Assembly: GCA_937876495.1 (NCBI GenBank)
Contig: CALEGL010000086.1
Span: forward strand, 1-12,412
DNA: 12,412 nt
Origin: an uncultured Bifidobacterium sp.
GTDB taxonomy: Bacteria > Actinomycetota > Actinomycetes > Actinomycetales > Bifidobacteriaceae
Reading direction: 5' to 3'
Positions 7,260 through 12,412 of the stretch are shown one piece after another. A program made the position numbers and the translations under genes. How positions within the stretch are numbered: the first letter of the stretch is position 1; every line of letters begins with the position of its first letter. The notes beneath the pieces were generated by a model. The model was given only the letters and a program-made list of their open reading frames with translations, ran no database searches and had not been told where the DNA came from.

Positions 7260-7457
7260 TCAGTCGCCCGACGCGTCGTCGCCATGCCATTGCCGGTCCT
7301 GGGCGTCCCAGACGAGATTGCGCTCACGGACGATCTTCCATGCTTCCATGGCCTCCTCCCGGGACCGATAGGGCCCCATGCGGTGCGAGGCCGGCGATAG
7401 CGGCCCCTGTTCGGGCTTGCCCGTGGACGTGTTGAAATACCACCGCGTATCGGTCAT
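7260..7457 (-). CDS. Small SPOR-like conserved actinobacterial protein
   Basis: 65 aa with no signal peptide or membrane segment. It contains WYFNTSTGKPEQGPLSP, then RMGPYRSREEAMEAWKI and WDAQDRQWHGDD. This pattern (WY-N--TG--E-G--S, MGPY-tREEAe-A, then NLxWD-xDR-W) is a widespread family of tiny actinobacterial proteins, often annotated as SPOR-domain-like, and sometimes wrongly as methionine aminopeptidase. The central GPYxxREEA resembles half of a SPOR fold, which in larger proteins binds denuded peptidoglycan; whether these short cytoplasmic versions do so is unknown. ATG 7457 has AGGA 9 bases upstream. It sits 77 bases after nadE and 134 bases before pflB. Confidence 0.75.
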   Translation of the reverse strand: MTDTRWYFNTSTGKPEQGPLSPASHRMGPYRSREEAMEAWKIVRERNLVWDAQDRQWHGDDASGD

Positions 7458-7534
7458 TCCCCGTTCCTTTCATTCCCATCCCCCGGACGCATCCGTCTGA
7501 CTTCCGTGCCGCGTCCGATCATGCTCCGCCCGTC

Positions 7535-9190
7535 CTACTCGCGGAAGGCGTTCGTCACCGGAAGACGACGGTCGCGACCGAAGGCGAGAGCGGTGACCTT
7601 CGGCCCCAGCGGATACTGCCGACGCTTCCATTCGGCGCGGTCGACGAGTCTCATCACCGTATCCACCGTGGTCGGGTCGAATCCGTCGGCGAGCAGGTCC
7701 GCACGACCGTGGGCGTGTTCGATGTAGGCCGCGAGGACCCGGTCGAGCAGCGCGTAGTCGGGCAGCGAATCGGAGTCCTTCTGCCCAGGGCGCAGCTCGG
7801 CGCTCGGAGGCTTCGTGATGGAGCTCTCCGGAATGGCCACGCCGGACTCGGGGATGGTCCCGGCGTCCGGCCTGTCCTCCCCCGCCACGGCGATCCCGCC
7901 GATGCCCACGCCGCGGGCCACGGCGGCGTTGCGCCAGCGAGCCAGCTCCCACACGCGGGTCTTGAGAAGGTCCTTGATGGGGGCGAATCCTCCCACCGCA
8001 TCGCCGTATATCGTCGAGTACCCGCAGGCCAGCTCGGACTTGTTCCCCGTCGCCAGGGCCAGCACGCCCTTCGAGTTCGAGTACGCCATGACGATGACCC
8101 CGCGGATGCGCGCCTGGAGGTTCTCGGCGGCAACCCCCTCGAGCCTCATCCGGTTCTGGAAGGCGACGAACAGGGGTTCAATGGGCTGCACCTCGTAATG
8201 CGCCCCGATGTTGCGCGCCAGGTCGGCGGCGTCGTCGCGCGACCCCTCCGACGAGTACATGCTGGGCATGGAGATGCCCCACACGTTGCCGCCGCCGCAG
8301 GCGTCCGCGGCCATGGTTGCGACGAGGGCCGAGTCGATGCCTCCCGACAGCCCGAGGCACACCCCCGTGAACCCGTTCTTGCGCATGTAGTCGCGCAGCC
8401 CCAGCACGCAGGCGGTGTACACCTCCTCGTCGGGGTCGAGGGCCGGAGCCACGACCCCCGGCTTCCGAGATGCGCCGTCCGTGTCGAGGTCGAGGAAGGC
8501 GAGGTCCTCGACGAACATGGGCGAACGCTGCAGCAGCGTCCCGTCGGCGTCCACGGTGAAGCTGCCGCCGTCGAAGACGAGGTCGTCCTGCCCGCCCACC
8601 TGGTTGACGTACGCCATGGGGGCGTGCACCTCGGCGGCGCGGCGGCGGGCGAGATCCAGGCGCACATGCGTCTTGCCCTCCTCATAGGGCGAGCCGTTGA
8701 TGGTGAGAAGCAGGTCGATGCCGCGCGCCGCGAGCTCGGCCACGGGACCGCCATCCTGCCAGATGTCCTCGCAGATGGCCACGCCCACGCGCGCCCCGTC
8801 GATGTCGAGCACGACGGACCTGTCGCCGGAGGCGAAGATGCGGAACTCGTCGAAGACGCCGTAGTTCGGCAGGAAATGCTTGTCATAGCCGGCCCACACC
8901 ACCCCGTCATGGAGAACGACGAGACGATTCCGGGGCTTGTCGGAGGCGCGGTCGGTGCCCACGGTCCCCACCACGACGTAGAGGTCGTCCATCCCGTCGG
9001 CGGCGAGTTCGGTTGCCAGCCAGTTGGCCTTGTCCCAGGCGGCCTTGCGGAAGGTTGCGCGGAAGGCGAGGTCCTCGATGGGATAGCCGGTCAGCGTCAT
9101 CTCCGGGAAGGCCACGATTCTCGCGCCTCCCTGCGCCGCCCGTCGGGCGTACTGCAGGACGCGGTCGGCGTTGCCGTCGAGGTCGCCCAC
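7535..9190 (-). CDS. nadE: Glutamine-dependent NAD(+) synthetase; N-terminus interrupted
   Basis: The enzyme makes NAD from nicotinate adenine dinucleotide, with ammonia from glutamine. Counting from GTG 9190 (551 aa), the nitrilase-type glutaminase domain holds the triad E30 (FPEMTLTGYP), K104 (YDKHFLPNYG) and C140 (AICEDIWQDG). The synthetase domain has the ATP-binding LSGGIDSALVA, SMPSMYSSEGSRDDA and ATGNKSELACGYSTIYGD. Both domains look intact to the end. The start is the problem: GTG 9190 has no ribosome site, and homologous sequence continues upstream in frame (AQNDSC, then a TGA at 9209-9211, then RRRQLRLA from GTG 9238). The family normally begins with something like QLRLALAQNDSCVGD, its first beta-strand. 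So the gene may be translated from 9190 without that strand, be damaged by a nonsense change, or carry a sequencing error. Confidence 0.85.
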   Translation of the reverse strand: MGDLDGNADRVLQYARRAAQGGARIVAFPEMTLTGYPIEDLAFRATFRKAAWDKANWLATELAADGMDDLYVVVGTVGTDRASDKPRNRLVVLHDGVVWAGYDKHFLPNYGVFDEFRIFASGDRSVVLDIDGARVGVAICEDIWQDGGPVAELAARGIDLLLTINGSPYEEGKTHVRLDLARRRAAEVHAPMAYVNQVGGQDDLVFDGGSFTVDADGTLLQRSPMFVEDLAFLDLDTDGASRKPGVVAPALDPDEEVYTACVLGLRDYMRKNGFTGVCLGLSGGIDSALVATMAADACGGGNVWGISMPSMYSSEGSRDDAADLARNIGAHYEVQPIEPLFVAFQNRMRLEGVAAENLQARIRGVIVMAYSNSKGVLALATGNKSELACGYSTIYGDAVGGFAPIKDLLKTRVWELARWRNAAVARGVGIGGIAVAGEDRPDAGTIPESGVAIPESSITKPPSAELRPGQKDSDSLPDYALLDRVLAAYIEHAHGRADLLADGFDPTTVDTVMRLVDRAEWKRRQYPLGPKVTALAFGRDRRLPVTNAFRE

Positions 9191-9238
9191 GCAGCTGTCG
9201 TTCTGGGCTCATGCCAGGCGTAGCTGTCTCCTGCGCAC
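9191..9238 (-). pseudogene. nadE: N-terminal nadE coding remnant with in-frame TGA
   Basis: In the nadE frame, GTG 9238 encodes VRRRQLRLA, then TGA (9209-9211), then AQNDSC leading into VGDLDGN. The amino acids on both sides match the usual start of NadE glutaminase domains, so the stop falls where a residue, probably leucine, is expected. A single change from TTA or TGG, for example, would create it. ATG at 9212 is one base out of frame and does not rescue the gene. Confidence 0.6.
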
Positions 9239-9297
9239 CAGTCTAGGTCCGCGACGTCACGACGGCAGGGCATGTCCCCCGCAGCCGGCGCCCGGTC

Positions 9298-10494
9298 TCA
9301 GGAGGCGAGCTCCTCGAGCAGGCGCAGGGCCGCGGCGACGTAGAAGCGCACGGCCGGGGCGATGGCCTCGTCCAGCACGACCATGCGGGGGCTGTGCAGG
9401 TCGTGATGGTCGGGACCGCCGTTGGATCCGACGAAGGCGAAGACGGTGCGGGTGACCTTGGAGTATTCGCAGAAGTCCTCCCCCGCCATCGAGGGACGGA
9501 TGGGCGCGAGCTGTGCGTAGCCGGGGACGTCCGCCGCGACGGCGGCGCCGAGCGACGGGTCGGAGACGACGGGGTCCTGGAAGTCGTCCCAGACGACGTC
9601 CGCCGTGATGCCGTAGGCGGCGGCGGTGGAGTCGACGATCCGGCGGAAGCGCCGCTCGACGAGCTCGGAGTCCTGCTTGTGGAAGTACCGCACGGTGCCC
9701 AGAAGCCCGGCCTCGGCGGGGACGACGTTCCACACGCTTCCGCCATGCACCTCGGTGACGGACAGCACGACCGGATGGAAGGGCGTGACGTTGCGGCTCA
9801 CGATCGTCTGCAGCGACAGGATGATCGAAGCGAGCGCCTCCAGGGGTCCTGTTCCAGACTGCGGATATCCGGCATGCGTGCCCTGGGCGTGCAGGTCGAC
9901 GCGGAGCTTCACGCATCCGGCCATCATGGGTTCGAGCCCGACGGCGATCTCGCCGGGCGCGTAGTCGGGGTTGTTGTGAATCCCCGCGATGGCCTGTACC
10001 CCCTCGAGGACGCCGTCGTCGATGACCGATCGCGCCCCGCGACCCGTCTCCTCGGCGGGCTGGAAGAGGATGCGAACCGTGCCCGCGATGGCGTCGCGAT
10101 GGGAGGCGAGCCAGAAGGCCGCCCCCAGCAGTCCGGTCATATGCAGGTCGTGGCCGCAGGCGTGCATCCGTCCCCTGTTCTGCGAGGCGAATTCAAGCCC
10201 CGTCTCCTCGGCCACGGGAAGCCCGTCGATGTCGGAGCGCAGCGCCACGAGGGGGCCGGGACGCGTGCCGGCGATATCCGCGACGAGCCCCGTCCCGGAG
10301 GGCAGCGTCCTCGGCTCCAGACCCCGGTCGGCCAGCAGGCGCGACAGGGTCGTCGTCGTCCACGTCTCATGGAAGCCCAGCTCCGGATGCTGATGCAGCA
10401 GATGACGGATGTGCGCCAGCCCTGCATCCGGTTCGACGTCCGCGATCCTCGTTCCGGAGATGACTTCCGACGCCGCTTTCCTCTCCTCGGCCAT
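9298..10494 (-). CDS. M20D family metal-dependent amidohydrolase/aminoacylase
   Basis: 398 aa, the usual length of M20D hydrolases (hippurate hydrolase, N-acyl amino acid and IAA-amino acid amidohydrolases). Predicted metal ligands: C113 and H115 in HACGHDLHM, E149 of the E148-E149 pair in PAEETGRGA, H173 in GIHN, and H367 in DLHSPRM. RSDIDGLP, a lid/dimerisation domain (about 190-300) and GEDFCEY complete the pattern. It should hydrolyse an amide bond on an N-acyl amino acid or small peptide in the cytoplasm; no signal peptide is seen. It follows metN-metI; in streptococci and other Firmicutes a related hydrolase sits within the metQ-metN-metI cluster, so the substrate may be imported by this transporter. 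ATG 10494 was chosen because AAAGGGG lies 5 bases upstream and the family core starts soon after; the frame is open to 10671. Exact substrate unknown. Confidence 0.88.
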   Translation of the reverse strand: MAEERKAASEVISGTRIADVEPDAGLAHIRHLLHQHPELGFHETWTTTTLSRLLADRGLEPRTLPSGTGLVADIAGTRPGPLVALRSDIDGLPVAEETGLEFASQNRGRMHACGHDLHMTGLLGAAFWLASHRDAIAGTVRILFQPAEETGRGARSVIDDGVLEGVQAIAGIHNNPDYAPGEIAVGLEPMMAGCVKLRVDLHAQGTHAGYPQSGTGPLEALASIILSLQTIVSRNVTPFHPVVLSVTEVHGGSVWNVVPAEAGLLGTVRYFHKQDSELVERRFRRIVDSTAAAYGITADVVWDDFQDPVVSDPSLGAAVAADVPGYAQLAPIRPSMAGEDFCEYSKVTRTVFAFVGSNGGPDHHDLHSPRMVVLDEAIAPAVRFYVAAALRLLEELAS

Positions 10495-10722
10495 ATCGGC
10501 CCCTTTCTCTGCTGTTGCGTCTTTCTGCCGTCGTGTCTCTGATTGCGTGTTTCCGATTCCGGCGCCCGCGCCGGCGGCACCCGGATCCGCGGCCGCGAAT
10601 CGCGCCATGCCGTCGGTGGACGCCCATCCCGTGGACGCCGGTCCCCGTCCATCCGCGTCAGCCGGGAACACGCCCGCCGGCCGCCGCCCTCGTTGCCGGA
10701 ACGTCCAGGGGCGGCAGGCGTC
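10495..10722 (-). other. Non-coding interval between metI and the amidohydrolase gene
   Basis: 228 bases with no gene that I can support. It contains the amidohydrolase ribosome site (AAAGGGG, starting near 10500), a nested hairpin after metI (10683-10715), a small inverted repeat CCGGCGC/GCGCCGG (10559-10574), and GTGGACGCC repeated on the plus strand at 10616-10624 and 10631-10639. No convincing -10/-35 pair is visible, so the hydrolase may depend on read-through from metNI. Confidence 0.45.
10683..10715 (-). terminator. Nested hairpin after metI
   Basis: GCCGCCC pairs with GGGCGGC (10709-10715 with 10683-10689), and inside the loop CGTT pairs with AACG (10691-10694 with 10700-10703). It lies 7 bases past the metI stop. 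There is no U-run after it, so it is at most a weak terminator or a processing site. Confidence 0.4.
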
Positions 10723-11418
10723 TCAACGCCGCCGGCGCAGCACGTGCGCCGCCAGCGCGTTGGCCAGGCCCTGCATGACCTGCACGAGCACGATCATGAT
10801 GAGCACCGCCGTCCACGTGACCGTCTGGTCGAACTTCTGGTATCCGTAGGCGATGGCGAAGTTGCCCAGGCCTCCACCGCCGATGTACCCGGCCATGGCC
10901 GACATGTCGAGCACGCCGATGAACAGGAACGCGTAGGCGAGGATGAGCGGTCCCAGAGCCTCCGGGATGAGGACGGTGAGGATGATGGTCGGCTTGGACG
11001 CCCCCATCGACCTCGCGGCCTCGATGATCCCCGGATCGACCGGCACGAGGTTCTGCTCCACCAGACGCGAGGTGACGACCGTGCACATCACCGTCATGGG
11101 GAAGATGGCCGCCACGGTCCCGATCGAGGTCCCCACGACCCGGATCGTCAGCGGCTGCATGGCGGCGAGGAAGATGATGAACGGGATGGGCCGGATGATG
11201 TTGACGATGAAGTCGAGCACGCGGTACACCGCCGCGTTCTCGAAGAGGTTGCCCGGACGGGTGCCGTACAGCACCACGCCGAGGACGAGACCCAGCACCC
11301 CGCCGATGAGCATGGTGATGAGCACCATCTCCAGGGTCTGGACCACGGACTGGGCAAGCAGGGGGCGAAGCACCGACCAGTCGCTTCTGGACGCGAGCAC
11401 GACGACGTCTCCGGTCAT
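10723..11418 (-). CDS. metI: Methionine-type ABC importer, membrane permease
   Basis: 231 aa with about five hydrophobic membrane segments (VVQTLEMVLITMLIGGVLGL, FIVNIIRPIPFIIFLAAM, GTVAAIFPMTVMCTVV, LILAYAFLFIGVL, VLIMIVLVQVM). The cytoplasmic coupling loop EAARSMGASKPTIILTVLIP matches the EAA motif that docks to the ATPase. RPIPFIIFL and GGGGLG are typical of MetI-type permeases. With MetN and a MetQ lipoprotein (not in the window) it would import methionine and related compounds across the membrane. Its ATG overlaps the metN stop as ATGA, a 4-base overlap that suggests translational coupling. The family also includes transporters for other ligands, so methionine is the likeliest, not proven, substrate. 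Confidence 0.92.
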   Translation of the reverse strand: MTGDVVVLASRSDWSVLRPLLAQSVVQTLEMVLITMLIGGVLGLVLGVVLYGTRPGNLFENAAVYRVLDFIVNIIRPIPFIIFLAAMQPLTIRVVGTSIGTVAAIFPMTVMCTVVTSRLVEQNLVPVDPGIIEAARSMGASKPTIILTVLIPEALGPLILAYAFLFIGVLDMSAMAGYIGGGGLGNFAIAYGYQKFDQTVTWTAVLIMIVLVQVMQGLANALAAHVLRRRR

Positions 11419-12412
11419 TCCCCTGCCTCCTGATCCCGCAGAATCCGATTCTGCGACGTCCGATCCTCCGAAGCCTGATCCTCCGAGGTCGCCACGGCCG
11501 ACACCGCCACGTCGTAGGGATGCGGTTCGGCCGCCGTGCCGAAGTCGATGAGGTCGCCGTCCGCGGCGAGCGCACGGACCGTGTCCTCCACGGCCGAGGC
11601 GTCGCCTGCGAGCGAGTACGTGAGAGCGCCGATTCCCGCACCGTCGACGGTGTCGATCCCGCCGCGCAGCAGGCTTCCGTCCACCCCATGCTCGGCGATG
11701 ATTCTCGAGACGTGCTGCCCCGAGGGCGGCACGGCCCTTCCGGTCGCCGAGACGGCGGGCCGCTGGCGGATCATCACGGTGACGATCCGCCCATGGTCCT
11801 CCTCATGCAGCCTGCCGAGAAGCGGCGCGTCGGGAAGACCGGAGATGGCCGTCGCCAGGAAGCGTCTCGTGACGGCGTGCACGGGGGCGGCGAAGACGTC
11901 ATACACGCTCCCCTGCTCGATGATCCGCCCAGAATCCATCACCGCGACCCGCCGGGCTATCTGCCGCACGACGTTCATCTGGTGGGTGATGAGGACGATG
12001 GTGACGCCGAAGCGCCGGTTGACCCGCGCCAGCAGGTCGAGCACCTCGGAGGTGGTCTCGGGGTCCAGGGCGCTGGTGGCCTCGTCGGCCAGGAGGATCC
12101 TCGGATTCGTCGCCAATGCCCGCGCCACCCCGACCCTCTGCTTCTGCCCGCCCGACAGCTGCGAGGGGTACCGGTCGGCATAGTCGGCGAGGCCGACGAA
12201 GTCGAGCAGCTCCCGCACGCGCCGATCCTGGTAGTCCTGCCGCCAGTGGTCGAGGCGAAGCGGATAGGCGATGTTCTGCGCCACGGTCCGCGTGGAGAAC
12301 AGGTTGAACTGCTGGAAGATCATGCCGATCTTGCGGCGCACGGGCCGCAGGGCCCTTTCCGACAGCCTCGTCACGTCGGTGCCCCGCACGGTCACGGAGC
12401 CCCACGTGGGCG
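11415..12412 (-). CDS. metN: Methionine-type ABC importer, ATP-binding subunit (5' end outside window)
   Basis: 331 codons are visible; the first 50-60 residues with the Walker A motif lie beyond the right edge. Present are the Q-loop (GMIFQQFNLF), the ABC signature (LSGGQKQRVGVARAL), Walker B (RILLADEATSALDPE) and the H-loop (LITHQM). A C-terminal NIL domain (about residues 205-295 of the visible part, from RIVTVMIRQRP to RALAADGDLIDFG) is the hallmark of MetN; in E. coli it binds methionine and inhibits transport when the cell is replete. The protein ends with an unusual tail, SEDQA-SEDRT-SQNRI-LRDQE-AGE, encoded by a degenerate 15-bp repeat. It overlaps metI by 4 bases. MetQ is not seen here and may lie to the right. 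Confidence 0.92.
   Translation of the reverse strand, partial: PTWGSVTVRGTDVTRLSERALRPVRRKIGMIFQQFNLFSTRTVAQNIAYPLRLDHWRQDYQDRRVRELLDFVGLADYADRYPSQLSGGQKQRVGVARALATNPRILLADEATSALDPETTSEVLDLLARVNRRFGVTIVLITHQMNVVRQIARRVAVMDSGRIIEQGSVYDVFAAPVHAVTRRFLATAISGLPDAPLLGRLHEEDHGRIVTVMIRQRPAVSATGRAVPPSGQHVSRIIAEHGVDGSLLRGGIDTVDGAGIGALTYSLAGDASAVEDTVRALAADGDLIDFGTAAEPHPYDVAVSAVATSEDQASEDRTSQNRILRDQEAGE
11427..11486 (-). repeat. Degenerate 15-bp tandem repeat at the 3' end of metN
   Basis: Four in-frame 15-bp units (11472-11486, 11457-11471, 11442-11456, 11427-11441) encode SEDQA, SEDRT, SQNRI and LRDQE. Units share the pattern TCGGAGGATC on the coding strand with increasing divergence towards the stop codon. 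This looks like a local tandem duplication that lengthened the MetN tail. Confidence 0.65.
11437..11455. promoter_or_regulatory. Perfect 9-bp palindrome just upstream of metI
   Basis: CGCAGAATCCGATTCTGCG has 9-bp arms around a single central base and lies 19 bases before the metI ATG, inside the end of metN. It could be a protein-binding operator, an mRNA hairpin affecting coupling, or a by-product of the tandem repeat. Confidence 0.4.

Noticed and set aside
4771..7371. An 866-codon open frame on the plus strand opposite pflB
   Set aside because: It is exactly antisense to pflB, has no ribosome site or family motifs, and its composition is that expected from the complement of GC-biased codons.
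7709..9223. A 504-codon open frame on the plus strand opposite nadE
   Set aside because: Antisense to clear nadE motifs, with no recognisable protein features.
9234..9260. A possible promoter (TAGACT near 9244) just before the nadE remnant
   Set aside because: No suitable -35 element lies at the proper distance, and it would place the transcript start downstream of GTG 9238, so I do not call it.
10495..10671. Longer amidohydrolase starting at 10671
   Set aside because: The added residues are low-complexity with no family similarity, and a good ribosome site precedes ATG 10494.
1..12412. CRISPR arrays, tRNA genes, insertion sequences, toxin-antitoxin or defence systems
   Set aside because: I found no regularly spaced repeats, cloverleaf-like segments, transposase motifs or defence-gene motifs; the genes are ordinary core functions.

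Overview
The window reads as a stretch of chromosome from a high-GC Gram-positive bacterium, most likely a Bifidobacterium or close relative. The evidence is indirect: strongly GC-biased codons, an actinobacterial-type ClC and SPOR-like small protein, and a pyruvate formate-lyase/activase pair (typical of the fermentative bifid shunt) in an otherwise actinobacterial setting. All nine recognised genes lie on the minus strand, so the window is best read from right to left. There is no tRNA, rRNA, CRISPR array, insertion sequence or phage gene that I can see; this looks like core genome.

In transcription order: metN (5' end outside the window) and metI overlap by 4 bases and encode the ATPase and permease of a methionine-type ABC importer. 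About 0.2 kb further on lies an M20D amidohydrolase, a common companion of such importers, which suggests uptake and hydrolysis of an acylated amino acid or peptide. Next is nadE, glutamine-dependent NAD synthetase, whose conserved N-terminus is interrupted by an in-frame TGA. A 65-residue SPOR-like protein follows. Then come pflB and pflA, with a CRP/FNR-type palindrome upstream of pflB and a strong GC-rich hairpin between the two genes. rnd (RNase D with an unusual low-complexity insert) and tig (trigger factor) follow. The last gene is the N-terminal part of a ClC-family anion channel/transporter that runs off the left edge.

Functional themes: amino-acid or peptide scavenging (metN-metI-amidohydrolase), NAD supply and anaerobic pyruvate cleavage (nadE, pflB, pflA), RNA processing and protein folding (rnd, tig), and anion handling (ClC).

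The points most worth a second look are: the interrupted nadE start; the palindromic operator at pflB; the last ~170 bases on the left, where the ClC frame is kept but residues drift towards C-rich codons; the hairpin between pflB and pflA; and a degenerate 15-bp tandem repeat with an embedded perfect palindrome at the metN/metI junction. I did not find a convincing new multi-gene system. Gene identities rest on motifs recalled from protein families; no database search was run.
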